Part shown: positions 15,980-25,809 of the stretch, piece after piece
Numbering within the stretch: position 1 is the stretch's first letter
How the letters are laid out: the number at the start of each line of letters is the position of its first letter
From: G965262015 sp965262015
Lineage (GTDB): Bacteria; Spirochaetota; Leptospiria; Turneriellales; CBDBES01
DNA: 64,000 nucleotides
Reading direction: 5' to 3'
Assembly (NCBI GenBank): GCA_965262015.1
Contig: OZ253494.1
Location: forward strand, 1 to 64,000
Program-made: the position numbers and the translations under genes
Notes under the pieces: model-generated
Told to the model about the DNA's origin: nothing
Seen by the model: only the letters and a program-made list of their open reading frames with translations
The model's database searches: none

Positions 15980-16675
15980 GTGAGTTTTATGTATAATAAT
16001 GATAATGTTGCGGATATAGTTAATTTTCGTGATGTTGAATCTCTCAAAAGTATTACTGAATATCCTGAAGATTTACCAGAGAATATAATAGATTACTATA
16101 AAGATTATGTTGAAGTAGAATATTTTTCTGCAAAACAAAATCAGTTTGTCGCTGAAAAAAAATATTTTTATATCCCATTATTTGATCCTGCTCCTATCAA
16201 AACACTATCACAACCTATTTATGAACATTTTACTAGTTTAAAACGACCTATAGATCCATTACAAGTGATGAATACATTTCCTCAACATATGACTACTTTG
16301 CTATATGATTTAGCTGGTCAGATGAACTTATATGAAAAGATTTCTTTTTACTTTAGAGAAGCTGTTGAGGGGGACATTGCAAATACCTTAAAAGCCTTGT
16401 ATTTAAGCGAAGCTTTATTAAAAACTGAACCTCACTTGATTGCCATCCATTTGTTAGGCCATTATGTATGGTATAATATTAACTGGTGCATTCGTGTTTT
16501 AAATAAAAATGAGGCTTTTTTTTATTTAGAGGACAACACGGTAAGCTTTTTATTTGATGTGTACCACAAAGAGATGAACAATAAAAATCAGGAAATTAAA
16601 ATAAGAGATAAGGTTTTAGCATATCTCTTCAGAATAAAAGCTTTCCCTTCATCTTCTGCAGAGGCGTTGTCATAG
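15980..16675 (+). CDS. Unknown 231-residue protein
   Basis: A soluble-looking protein without signal peptide or clear motif. An acidic N-terminal third is followed by a helical C-terminal half. I do not recognise a family. The stretch MTTLLYDLAGQMNLYEKISF, then YFREAVEGDIANTLKALYLS, is helical and might be a small helical-repeat domain. It is followed after 5 bases by a small membrane protein gene, so the two are probably co-expressed with the spermidine-synthase-like gene upstream. Confidence 0.6.
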   Translation: MSFMYNNDNVADIVNFRDVESLKSITEYPEDLPENIIDYYKDYVEVEYFSAKQNQFVAEKKYFYIPLFDPAPIKTLSQPIYEHFTSLKRPIDPLQVMNTFPQHMTTLLYDLAGQMNLYEKISFYFREAVEGDIANTLKALYLSEALLKTEPHLIAIHLLGHYVWYNINWCIRVLNKNEAFFYLEDNTVSFLFDVYHKEMNNKNQEIKIRDKVLAYLFRIKAFPSSSAEALS

Positions 16676-16680
16676 CTATT

Positions 16681-17034
16681 ATGAATCTTTATGTTATCTT
16701 GCTTGTTGTTCTTACTTTATTTTCTTTATCTTTGTGGTTACGCTCTTGTCGGCATATATGGGTCATAAGGAATGAAAAAGAAATGGCATTACGGGGTATA
16801 TTGAAAAACTATGTCCATGACACTTTCTCAAAAGATGTCAAGAAGGTCATATTCCAATGGTGTTTACACTGTCTCTTATTTAATATAGTAGTATGTATTT
16901 GGATAACTTATATCAGTTGGCAAACTGATTACTCTTTCTTAGCAGGTATATATATCCCATTTTCTACCCTATGGTTATTACGTTTTTTTCTATGGGGAAA
17001 ATCTGATCTACGGCTAAATTCTAAATCAAGTTAA
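16681..17034 (+). CDS. Small membrane protein, unknown
   Basis: 117 residues with three hydrophobic segments: about 4-20 (VILLVVLTLFSLSLWL), 62-78 (CLLFNIVVCIWITYISW) and 86-104 (FLAGIYIPFSTLWLLRFFLW). A polar loop containing a basic stretch lies between the first two. Family not recognised. The C-terminus overlaps the 3' end of the convergent nucleotidyltransferase gene by 9 bases. Confidence 0.55.
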   Translation: MNLYVILLVVLTLFSLSLWLRSCRHIWVIRNEKEMALRGILKNYVHDTFSKDVKKVIFQWCLHCLLFNIVVCIWITYISWQTDYSFLAGIYIPFSTLWLLRFFLWGKSDLRLNSKSS

Positions 17035-17781
17035 AACGTGATGTGGTTTTGTCTGTGCTGAGCTAAGTGCTTTATCAGCAATTTCTATATCTAATAAAGT
17101 ATTACAGTGATACCACTGGTCTAACATGAAAGTTTGCATCTTCATATTATAATTCGTGATCATATATTGCAAAGCATCCGTAACTTGATATTCATTATTT
17201 ACCTTAATGTCATTATCTATTACATAATGCTGTGCACTAAACAATCTACTACTATTGGGGAAAAAATTCACTCCTGCAATGACACTACTACTCTTAGGTC
17301 TCTTGGGTTTTTCTACCAGTTTTTTTACATAACATTGATTTTTATCTAGTTCAACCACGCCAAAGGCCCACGGATCGCTTACTATTGATGTCGCAAGCAT
17401 AGGTATCGAACTTTGCATGATCTTAGCTAAATGATTTGCTGTAAAAAGAATATCACCATGAACTAAAAGAAGTGGAGTATCATCAACTATTTGATCCTGT
17501 GCCATTAAACAGGCATGCCCTAGACCTTTCTGATTTTCTTCTTTTACAAACTGTACATTGAGATGTTTATAATCCCGAGAAACAGATGTCTCTATTGTTC
17601 TTCCAAGATGCCCTATTACAATAACAAAATTTCGTACCCCTGCTTGGCTTACGATATTAAGAATATGATATATAATAGGTAAACCAGCTACTAATAACAT
17701 GGGCTTTGGCACAGTAGAAGTTAAGGGTAGTGCACGTCTTCCTTTGCCAGCCGCTGGTATGACACAAACTACCTTGTTCAT
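17026..17781 (-). CDS. Sugar-phosphate nucleotidyltransferase (GalU/RmlA type)
   Basis: A 251-residue protein with the nucleotidyltransferase signatures IPAAGKGRRALPLT (pyrophosphorylase loop), VPKPMLLVAG (sugar-phosphate Lys), EENQKGLGHACLMAQ and LLVHGDILFTANHL (metal-binding Asp). It would join an NTP to a sugar-1-phosphate for cell-envelope polysaccharide synthesis. GLGHA favours a GalU-like uridylyltransferase, but the specific sugar is not certain. No acyltransferase tail is present. It sits 13 bases downstream of nhaA on the same strand. Confidence 0.8.
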   Translation of the reverse strand: MNKVVCVIPAAGKGRRALPLTSTVPKPMLLVAGLPIIYHILNIVSQAGVRNFVIVIGHLGRTIETSVSRDYKHLNVQFVKEENQKGLGHACLMAQDQIVDDTPLLLVHGDILFTANHLAKIMQSSIPMLATSIVSDPWAFGVVELDKNQCYVKKLVEKPKRPKSSSVIAGVNFFPNSSRLFSAQHYVIDNDIKVNNEYQVTDALQYMITNYNMKMQTFMLDQWYHCNTLLDIEIADKALSSAQTKPHHVLT

Positions 17782-17794
17782 CTGTTACCTATCA

Positions 17795-18988
17795 TTATTC
17801 ATGTATTCTATCTATGGCAAATATCCTACCTATAATAATAGCGATAAAAGCTATTCCTGCTGAAAAAAGAGCACCCATTTTGGCTGAACCAGACAGATTA
17901 GGATCCGTAAATGCTTCACCTGCCACAAAAAGAGCAACTGTCAAACCCACACCAGCTATCATGGAAGCCACTGTGAGCACCTTGTATGATAATCCATCAG
18001 GTAATGGGAAACCCATTTTTACGCCTAAATGAGCAAAAAGTGAAATGCCCAGTGTCTTACCTATGAATAAGGAAAAAAATACAATCCATGTTAATGTCTG
18101 TATGTTGCTAAACTCAACTCCAGCATTTACTAAACCAAAACCAAAAAGACCATAGGCTACAAAATGTTGAAAAGTATATTCAAATACTCTAAGAGGCGAA
18201 CGAGCCGAATTCGTGTCTTCAAATAAACCATCTCTATTACCATGTATAGAAGGCATAAAAGGTATGATAAAAACCAGAGCTAAAGCAGGGTGTAAGTGAG
18301 CTAGTACTAGGCCAGACCACGATAATACTCCTCCAAATAATAAGTACAACCACATGTTTGTTACACCTTTTCTTCTTAAAAGATAGGCATTCAATGTGCC
18401 CCAGGCTACTAATAGTAACCAAATCACTTGTACAGGATACGAAGGATCTGGATAAAAGATGGCAATAATGGCAAGACCAATAGCATCATCAACAACAGCA
18501 AGAAGTAGTAAAAAGGCAACAGCTGGATGTTTGCTACCAAATACATAACGTGCTACCAACCATGCTAATGCAATATCTGTTGCTGTTGGTATTCCCCATC
18601 CATTTAAGGCTTCAGGTTGATTCAAAATAAAGCAAAGTAACCAGTAAACACAGATGGGTCCAAAGACACCACCTAATGTTGCAATCAAAGGATTAATGGC
18701 TTTCTTTACTGGATTCAAAGAACCACCAGGTATAATGGCCCGTACAATTTCGACGGTAGCAATACCAAAAAAGAATATCATGAAAATATCATTCATGATA
18801 AACTTGAATGTAATTGGATGACCAAATATCTTAAAATCTGATAATAATTCGGTATTAAGTAGTATATTATAAGCTTCTGAATTTACATTAGCAAAAAAAA
18901 TACCAGTGATAACACCAGCAATAAGTGGTATGGAAAATTCTGATAATAAATTGAACACTCGTAGTAGCATTGGTGCCTCCCTATTCAT
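17795..18988 (-). CDS. nhaA: Na+/H+ antiporter NhaA
   Basis: A 397-residue inner-membrane protein with about 12 helices. The catalytic Asp pair is in LLLLAVVDDAIGLAIIAIFY. The preceding segment GWGIPTATDIALAWLVARYV holds the assembly-helix motif TATDIA. It exchanges cytoplasmic Na+ for external protons and controls pH and salt tolerance. The last third (about 270-397) carries the GLTVALFVAGEAF region. The nucleotidyltransferase gene follows closely. A long, IS-scarred intergenic region lies upstream. Confidence 0.95.
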   Translation of the reverse strand: MNREAPMLLRVFNLLSEFSIPLIAGVITGIFFANVNSEAYNILLNTELLSDFKIFGHPITFKFIMNDIFMIFFFGIATVEIVRAIIPGGSLNPVKKAINPLIATLGGVFGPICVYWLLCFILNQPEALNGWGIPTATDIALAWLVARYVFGSKHPAVAFLLLLAVVDDAIGLAIIAIFYPDPSYPVQVIWLLLVAWGTLNAYLLRRKGVTNMWLYLLFGGVLSWSGLVLAHLHPALALVFIIPFMPSIHGNRDGLFEDTNSARSPLRVFEYTFQHFVAYGLFGFGLVNAGVEFSNIQTLTWIVFFSLFIGKTLGISLFAHLGVKMGFPLPDGLSYKVLTVASMIAGVGLTVALFVAGEAFTDPNLSGSAKMGALFSAGIAFIAIIIGRIFAIDRIHE

Positions 18989-19075
18989 AATATAGTACTA
19001 ATTATACTACAAATTGTACATTAGGTTAAATTTTCAAGCAATTAAATTTAACAAGTTGTGAAATATAGTGGAGGT

Positions 19076-19180
19076 ATGGGGAGTCAGCACTGGTTATGGA
19101 TAGAATTAACTTGATTAGCAGTTTTTTCTTGTAATGATAGCCTACACATGTTATTGATCACAGTATAAGATCTAAATATA
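19076..19180 (-). mobile_element. IS relic, same element as at 33450-33545
   Basis: Read on the minus strand, this stretch contains ACTGTGATCAATAACATGTG, ATTACAAGAAAAAACTGC and CAGTGCTGACTCCCC. It matches the plus-strand sequence at 33450-33545 over about 95 bases with scattered changes. A frame with GYHYKKKLLIKLILSITSAD is comparable to the better preserved helix-turn-helix fragment at 27677-27787. It is a non-functional remnant. Confidence 0.5.
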
Positions 19181-19284
19181 TTTTTTTGTTTTTATCAATA
19201 ATATGTAGTATATCATTTTTAAAATACTTTGTTTATTTTTTGAGTTAAGAATTGTACATATTATGCCTTATATCCATTTTTACT

Positions 19285-19398
19285 TCATACCATATGATAG
19301 GCTTGAGTATATTGAATTTCTTGTTTGATTTGTCGATATGTTATATTCTTTTCTAAAAACAACTCTATCCGTATCCGTTGTTCATAGCGTATTCTCAT
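19285..19398 (-). pseudogene. IS30-type transposase N-terminal fragment
   Basis: A 37-codon minus-strand frame, MRIRYEQRIRIELFLEKN, then ITYRQIKQEIQYTQ. It resembles the N-terminal helix-turn-helix of IS30-family transposases (LTYEERIKIE..., YRxIAxxL). It is preceded by a strong GGAGGA site 7 bases before the ATG. The rest of the transposase is absent. The remainder of the 18989-19548 gap, apart from the IS relic at 19076-19180, shows nothing I recognise. Confidence 0.5.
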
Positions 19399-19548
19399 AA
19401 GCTGTTCCTCCTAAGATGTTCTTACCTAAAAAGAATGGCTTAGAAATACTTGGACTATCCAGTTTCAGGGTTGACCCTACAACCTAAATTTTATACTTCA
19501 TATCTTATTTGACAAAGTAATTCATGGTTTAAATTCTGCATACGTACT

Positions 19549-22500
19549 ATGAGAGTCTCTTTTAATTTATCAAAAAATCATAATTCTTCATATCCACCCA
19601 ATCAAGGTCTGTATGATCCAAGCTATGAACATGATGGTTGTGGGGTAGGTTTTATCGCACATATTCACAACCATAAAAGTAAAGATATTATTGATAAAGG
19701 TCTAAGAATTATGTGTAACCTAGAACATCGAGGTGCGATTGGAGCAGACCCAGATACTGGAGATGGTGCAGGCATGTTGATCCAGATGCCTGATAAATTT
19801 TTGCGTAGGGTGGTAAGTCAACAGAATATCAGTCTACCTCCCCTAGGTTGCTATGGTGTTGGCATGCATTTTTTCCCCCAGGATAAGATAACTAGAGAGG
19901 CCATTCAAAATATTGTTGAGAAAATTGTGATTGATGAGAATTGTGAATTCTTAGGTTGGCGAAATGTTCCAGTAGATGCATCCATTGTGGGAAAGGATGC
20001 CCGAGAGATGCTACCCGTCATTAAACAGTCATTTATTGCCGCTGGTCCAGATGTAGAAGATGTGGATGAATTAGAACGTATGTTGTTTATGATACGCAGA
20101 ATGATTGATCATCGTATTCGTCAGGAACTTCATATGGATCGTAGCAGTTATTATGTGTCATCATTCTCCTGTAAAACCTTGGTATACAAAGGAATGCTTA
20201 CAGCTTCACAATTTGCCCTCTTCTATCATGATATGCGAGAAGATGACATAGAATCTGCTATAGCGATGACACATACCCGTTTTTCAACGAATACTTTTCC
20301 ATCATGGGATCTTGCACATCCTTTTAGGCTAATTGCCCATAATGGTGAGATCAATACATTACGAGGTAATGTTAATTGGATGCGTGCTCGTGAGCAAATT
20401 ATGGAGTCGCCTTATTTCAGAAAAAATTTGAAGAGGATGTTACCTATTTTAATGGAAGGACAAAGTGATTCTGCTGCCTTTGATTCAGTACTTGAGCTAT
20501 TGGTTATGAGTGGTCGTAGTTTACCACATGCGATGATGATGATGATCCCTGAGGCATGGTCTAAAAAAAATGATATGAATCCTGATTTAAAAGGTTTTTA
20601 TGAATATCACGCTACAATAATGGAACCGTGGGATGGTCCAGCGGGCGTTACTTTTACAGATGGTGATGTAATTGGAGGCACCTTGGATCGTAATGGTCTA
20701 AGGCCAGCCAGATATGTTATAACAAAGGACGATATGGTAATCCTTTCTTCTGAAGTGGGTGTGTTGGATACACCTCCAGAAAATATTAAAGGATATGGCC
20801 GACTGCAACCAGGCAAAATGTTTTTGGTTGATCTAAAAGCAGGTAGAGTTATACCCGACAAAGAGATTAAAAACCAAATTAGTCAACAACAACCTTATTT
20901 AAAATGGGTGGACGATGGCTTATTACATATTGATGCTTTGCCAGAATCAGATGCTATTAATACAGTAGATCATAAATTGGTATTAAGTTTACAAAGATTG
21001 TTTTTGTATACTAAAGAAGACATACACATGGTTCTTAAACCTATGTTACTTGATGGTAAGGAAGCAATTGGTTCTATGGGGACAGATGTTGCCCTATCTA
21101 TTCTATCAGATAAGCCACAGTTATTATTTAGATATTTTAAGCAACTCTTTGCCCAGGTAACTAATCCACCTGTTGATGCCATTCGTGAAGAACTCGTTTT
21201 TGAATTAACTTCTTACCTGGGTCCCGAGAGAAATTTACTGGATGAAACTGTGGACCATGCGAAACGCATTGAACTTTCTCATCCAATCATTACAAATCAA
21301 CAATTAGAAAACATGCGTATGCTTTCAAAAGGCAATTTTACTTCGCATACTTTATCTATACTTTTCCCCATTACCCAACCACATGGAATGAGAGAAGCAT
21401 TAGATGACTTGTGTGTACAGGTGGAAGAAAAAGTACGACGAGGCGTTAGTTTAATTATCCTATCCGATCGTGGAATTAACGCAGAGCTAGTGCCAATACC
21501 TAGTTTATTAGCAGTCTCTGGTGTGCATCATCATTTGATTAGAAAGGGTGTAAGAGTTAAAGCTAGTATCATTTTAGAGAGTGGAGAACCCAGAGAAGTT
21601 TTTCATTTTGCCCTATTGCTTGGTTATGGAGCTAATGTAGTAAATCCCTATCTTGCTTTTGAAACAATAAAAGATTTATACCAATCTAATTTTCTCTCAG
21701 ATATTACTAGTCAACAAGAAGCCTATCATAATTATTTTAAAGCAATCCAACTTGGTTTATACAAAATTTTTAGCAAGATGGGTATTAGTACCTTACAGTC
21801 TTATTGTGGTGCACAGGTATTTGAAGCTATTGGCTTGGATTCAGAGATCGTGGATTCCTATTTCACTGGTACTTCCTCGGCTATCGAAGGTTTGAGCTTA
21901 GAGATGTTAGAAGAAGAATTACGTAGTAGGCATCAATATGCCATTCATGATGTGCAACATGGCTTTACTCATTTGCGCAGTGGAGGCCTATACTACTATC
22001 GCACAGATGGAGAAAAACATTTATGGACTCCCGAAAGCGTTGTAAAATTACAATATAGTGTTCGTAATAAGGATTATGCTCTTTACAAAGAATATGCTTT
22101 ATTAATCAATAAGCAAGAAAATAATAAAATTACATTACGTAGTTTACTACGATTGCAAGAATCTGATAACCCTTTAAAATTAGAAGATATTGAACCTGCC
22201 AAAGAAATTGTTAAGCGATTTGTAACTGGTGCAATGAGCTTTGGCTCAATATCTTGGGAAGCCCATACATCTCTTGCGGTTGCCATGAATACTGTTGGTG
22301 GCAAATCTAATACAGGTGAAGGTGGTGAAGATTCAAGACGCTTTCAACTCATTGATGGGCAAAATATGCGTTCAGCCATTAAGCAAGTAGCTTCTGGCCG
22401 ATTTGGTGTGACGGCAGAATATCTAGTGAATGCTGATGAACTGCAAATTAAAATGGCACAAGGTGCTAAACCAGGTGAAGGGGGACAGCTACCTGGTTTT

Positions 22501-24105
22501 AAAGTAGATAAAGTAATAGCACGCATACGGCATAGTACTCCGGGTGTAACTCTTATTAGTCCTCCACCTCATCATGATATCTATTCTATTGAAGACCTCA
22601 AGCAACTCATCTTTGATTTGAAAAATATTAATCCTAAGGCACGCATTAGTGTTAAACTAGTTTCAGAGATTGGTGTTGGTACCATCGCCGCTGGAGTAGC
22701 TAAAGCACATGCCGATCATATCTTGATTAGTGGGCATGATGGAGGTACAGGAGCTAGCCCCCTGTCTTCTATACAATATGCAGGGACACCCTGGGAATTA
22801 GGATTGAGCGAAACCCATCAGGTTTTGGTATCTAATGGTTTACGAGATCGTATATGGCTACAAACAGATGGTCAAATCAAAACAGGTAGAGACGTGATAA
22901 TTGCCGCTTTAATGGGGGCTGATGAATTTGGCTTTTCAACAGCACCTCTCGTAACGCAAGGTTGTATTATGATGCGTAAATGTCATCTAAATACATGTCC
23001 CGTTGGTATTGCTACACAAGACCCAGAGTTGCGCAAAAAGTTTATGGGTTCTCCTGATTATTTGATTAATTACATGTTTTTTGTAGCAGAAGAAGTACGT
23101 GAATATATGGCTAGTCTAGGATTTGCCACCTTTAATGAGATGATAGGGCAAGTAGATCGCCTTTATCAAGAAAAGGCTTTACCAAGTGATCCAGGATACA
23201 AGAAAAAAGATAAAAAAATTCGAGGTATTAGTTTGAGTAAGCTATTGGTGAAAACGTCTCCTAAATGGGGAACCAAACTATTTCACGCCCGTGAGCAGGA
23301 TCATGGCTTGGATGAGCAGTTAGATCATGCCTTGATTACAGCTTCGGAGCCAGCACTTCTTTCTAAAAAACAAGTCAATTTTAGTGGTAAAGTATGTAAT
23401 ATTAATCGTTCAGTTGGTGCCATGCTCTCTCATCATGTTGCCACAAAATACGGCCATGCTGGTTTACCTGATAATACTATATCTATTACGTTGACAGGTT
23501 ATGCAGGACAAAGCTTTGGTGCTTTTCTGGCCAGAGGAATCCAATTAAGACTAATTGGTGCAGGCAATGACTATGTTGGTAAAGGCTTGTCTGGTGGTTG
23601 TATCATTATCCATGTACCCAAAGAAGTATCTTTCGATCCTGCTAAGAATATTATTATCGGGAATACAGCTTTTTATGGTGCCATCGAAGGAGAGGCTTAT
23701 ATCAATGGTATGGCGGGTGAGCGTTTTTGTGTGAGAAATTCAGGAGTGCATGCGGTAGTGGAAGGTGTGGGAGATCACGGTTGCGAGTATATGACAGGTG
23801 GGCAGGTAGTTATTCTGGGTGAAGTTGGCAGAAACTTTGCTGCGGGGATGTCGGGGGGCATCGCTTATATCTGGGACCAAACAGGTAATGTTAGAGAGCA
23901 GGTGAACTCCCAAATGGTCGAAATCAACCATTTATATGAAACGGATAAGGCTGATGATGTTCATGCACTGATAACAAAACATAGGAAATATACAAATTCT
24001 CACCAGGCAGACTATATTCTTAATAATTGGAAGAGTGAAAGTAAAAAAATCTTGCAAATTATTTCCTATGAATATAAAGAAGCCTTAAAAGTTGCAGCGA
24101 ACTAA
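19549..24105 (+). CDS. gltB: Glutamate synthase large subunit
   Basis: A 1518-residue protein of standard length. The class II amidotransferase domain begins at Cys31 (EHDGCGVGFIAHI) after a 30-residue propeptide. The FMN-binding synthase domain carries GGEDSRRF, PGEGGQLPG and SGHDGGTGASPLS. The 3Fe-4S cluster Cys are in CIMMRKCHLNTCPVGIATQ. The C-terminal GXGXG beta-helix domain ends the protein. It converts glutamine and 2-oxoglutarate to two glutamates, using electrons from GltD. A TTGACA lies about 40 bases upstream of the ATG. gltD starts 2 bases after its stop. Confidence 0.97.
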   Translation: MRVSFNLSKNHNSSYPPNQGLYDPSYEHDGCGVGFIAHIHNHKSKDIIDKGLRIMCNLEHRGAIGADPDTGDGAGMLIQMPDKFLRRVVSQQNISLPPLGCYGVGMHFFPQDKITREAIQNIVEKIVIDENCEFLGWRNVPVDASIVGKDAREMLPVIKQSFIAAGPDVEDVDELERMLFMIRRMIDHRIRQELHMDRSSYYVSSFSCKTLVYKGMLTASQFALFYHDMREDDIESAIAMTHTRFSTNTFPSWDLAHPFRLIAHNGEINTLRGNVNWMRAREQIMESPYFRKNLKRMLPILMEGQSDSAAFDSVLELLVMSGRSLPHAMMMMIPEAWSKKNDMNPDLKGFYEYHATIMEPWDGPAGVTFTDGDVIGGTLDRNGLRPARYVITKDDMVILSSEVGVLDTPPENIKGYGRLQPGKMFLVDLKAGRVIPDKEIKNQISQQQPYLKWVDDGLLHIDALPESDAINTVDHKLVLSLQRLFLYTKEDIHMVLKPMLLDGKEAIGSMGTDVALSILSDKPQLLFRYFKQLFAQVTNPPVDAIREELVFELTSYLGPERNLLDETVDHAKRIELSHPIITNQQLENMRMLSKGNFTSHTLSILFPITQPHGMREALDDLCVQVEEKVRRGVSLIILSDRGINAELVPIPSLLAVSGVHHHLIRKGVRVKASIILESGEPREVFHFALLLGYGANVVNPYLAFETIKDLYQSNFLSDITSQQEAYHNYFKAIQLGLYKIFSKMGISTLQSYCGAQVFEAIGLDSEIVDSYFTGTSSAIEGLSLEMLEEELRSRHQYAIHDVQHGFTHLRSGGLYYYRTDGEKHLWTPESVVKLQYSVRNKDYALYKEYALLINKQENNKITLRSLLRLQESDNPLKLEDIEPAKEIVKRFVTGAMSFGSISWEAHTSLAVAMNTVGGKSNTGEGGEDSRRFQLIDGQNMRSAIKQVASGRFGVTAEYLVNADELQIKMAQGAKPGEGGQLPGFKVDKVIARIRHSTPGVTLISPPPHHDIYSIEDLKQLIFDLKNINPKARISVKLVSEIGVGTIAAGVAKAHADHILISGHDGGTGASPLSSIQYAGTPWELGLSETHQVLVSNGLRDRIWLQTDGQIKTGRDVIIAALMGADEFGFSTAPLVTQGCIMMRKCHLNTCPVGIATQDPELRKKFMGSPDYLINYMFFVAEEVREYMASLGFATFNEMIGQVDRLYQEKALPSDPGYKKKDKKIRGISLSKLLVKTSPKWGTKLFHAREQDHGLDEQLDHALITASEPALLSKKQVNFSGKVCNINRSVGAMLSHHVATKYGHAGLPDNTISITLTGYAGQSFGAFLARGIQLRLIGAGNDYVGKGLSGGCIIIHVPKEVSFDPAKNIIIGNTAFYGAIEGEAYINGMAGERFCVRNSGVHAVVEGVGDHGCEYMTGGQVVILGEVGRNFAAGMSGGIAYIWDQTGNVREQVNSQMVEINHLYETDKADDVHALITKHRKYTNSHQADYILNNWKSESKKILQIISYEYKEALKVAAN

Positions 24106-24107
24106 TC

Positions 24108-25550
24108 ATGGGTAAACCAACAGGCTTTAAAGAATATGAACGGAAGGGCTTATCCCGCTCTGCTGTGCCCCAACGTCTTCAGGATTATAAAGAATTCGAA
24201 ATAAAATTCTCAGACGCAGACGCTAGCGAACAAGGTGCTAGGTGTATGGATTGTGGCATTCCTTTTTGTCATGGTCCTATGGGTTGTCCAGTAGATAATT
24301 TTATCCCTGAGTGGAATGATCTAGTATATAATGGGCAGTGGCGTGAAGCACTAGATAATTTACATTCTACTAATAACTTTCCTGAATTTACGGGTAGGTT
24401 ATGCCCTGCACCATGTGAAGGTGCTTGTGTACTAGGTATCAATGAACCAGCTGTATCTATTAAGGCGATAGAGCGTACTATTATAGATAAGGGTTTCGAG
24501 AATAATTGGATAAGGCCGGTACTTGCTAAGAGTACCAAGAACCAGTCAGTTGCTGTTATCGGTTCGGGTCCTGCTGGTTTAGCTGTTGCACAGCAGTTGG
24601 CACGTGAAGGTTATGATGTAATGATCTATGAGAAGAATGACCAACTAGGTGGTTTGTTACGCTATGGCATCCCCGACTTTAAAATGGAAAAACATTGGAT
24701 AGATCGCCGCTTGGAACAATTGCGTATGGAAGGTATTAAATGGGAAGTAAACGTACATGTAGGTATAGATATACATATAAAGGATATTCGTGCTAAATAT
24801 AATGCTGTTGTACTTGCAGGTGGTGCGGAAAAGGCTCGTTCTATTCAAATACCTGGTTCTGATTTAGATGGTGTTCATCTTGCCATGGATTATTTAACTC
24901 TACAAAATCGAAAAAATGCGGGTATAGCTACCCATAAAAATATTGATGCTCAAGGTAAGGATGTGATTGTTGTTGGTGGTGGTGACACTGGTTCTGATTG
25001 TGTTGGTACGGCTAATCGTCAAGGTGCCAAGAGTGTTACACAAATAGAGATTATGCCGACGCCTCCACAAGAAAGAAATGATTCCAATCCATGGCCGTAC
25101 TGGCCACAAATCTTTCGTGTATCTTCTAGTCATGAAGAAGGTGCTAACAGGCTGTGGGCGACTAGCTCGGTAAGTTTTCAGAGTAATAATGGCCATGTAA
25201 AAACCTTGGAAATCGAACAGGTGTCTTTTCGAGATAAGCAGTTTGTGCCAGTGCCGGATACAAAACAAACACTTGAAGCAGATCTTGTTTTATTAGCAAT
25301 GGGATTTGTGTCTCCTGTACACGAAGGATTACTTACTCAATTAGAAGAGACGGGTCTTCAATTTGATAAACGTCATAATGTAGATACGGTTATGGCAGAT
25401 AATAATGTTACCAGCTATCATACTCATGTGGATGGTGTTTTTGCCTGTGGCGATATGCGACGAGGACAATCTTTAATTGTATGGGCTATTCATGAGGGGC
25501 GTAGTTGTGCGGAGTCCGTTGATGCCTATCTCAGTAAAAATCATGAGTAA
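24108..25550 (+). CDS. gltD: Glutamate synthase small subunit
   Basis: A 480-residue protein. The N-terminal Cys clusters CMDCGIPFCHGPMGCPVDN and CPAPCEGACVLG hold the two 4Fe-4S centres. The FAD site is VAVIGSGPAGLAVAQQLARE and the NADPH site VIVVGGGDTGSDCVGTA. It oxidises NAD(P)H and delivers electrons to GltB. It is spaced 2 bases from gltB and clearly in the same operon. Confidence 0.96.
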   Translation: MGKPTGFKEYERKGLSRSAVPQRLQDYKEFEIKFSDADASEQGARCMDCGIPFCHGPMGCPVDNFIPEWNDLVYNGQWREALDNLHSTNNFPEFTGRLCPAPCEGACVLGINEPAVSIKAIERTIIDKGFENNWIRPVLAKSTKNQSVAVIGSGPAGLAVAQQLAREGYDVMIYEKNDQLGGLLRYGIPDFKMEKHWIDRRLEQLRMEGIKWEVNVHVGIDIHIKDIRAKYNAVVLAGGAEKARSIQIPGSDLDGVHLAMDYLTLQNRKNAGIATHKNIDAQGKDVIVVGGGDTGSDCVGTANRQGAKSVTQIEIMPTPPQERNDSNPWPYWPQIFRVSSSHEEGANRLWATSSVSFQSNNGHVKTLEIEQVSFRDKQFVPVPDTKQTLEADLVLLAMGFVSPVHEGLLTQLEETGLQFDKRHNVDTVMADNNVTSYHTHVDGVFACGDMRRGQSLIVWAIHEGRSCAESVDAYLSKNHE

Positions 25551-25587
25551 ATTATTAATTCGATTAGTTCTTTTATAGAAACACATT

Positions 25588-25809
25588 ATGCTGGTTATAC
25601 GTAATCATGCTTTTCTAAAACGCTTACCTAAATTATTTACTGTCCAAGTAGTAGAGAAAAAAAATACCGTCAAAGATGGTACCTGGTATCTTGTAAATAT
25701 CTTACAGAGCCACCTACACATACTCTCTTGTGTCCCATTAAGGAATGGCCAAATTCTCCATGTTCAAAAAGAAGGTGACCTGCATTTAAAGATTATACAT
25801 TATGATTAG
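25588..25809 (+). CDS. Short hypothetical protein
   Basis: A 73-residue frame beginning MLVIRNHAFLKRLPKLFTVQ and ending at 25809, 37 bases after gltD. It overlaps the 3' end of the convergent rsmI gene by 17 bases. The sequence alternates hydrophobic and polar residues, as in a small beta-rich protein. There is no SD and no recognised family. It might be a real small gene or a chance frame. Confidence 0.35.
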   Translation: MLVIRNHAFLKRLPKLFTVQVVEKKNTVKDGTWYLVNILQSHLHILSCVPLRNGQILHVQKEGDLHLKIIHYD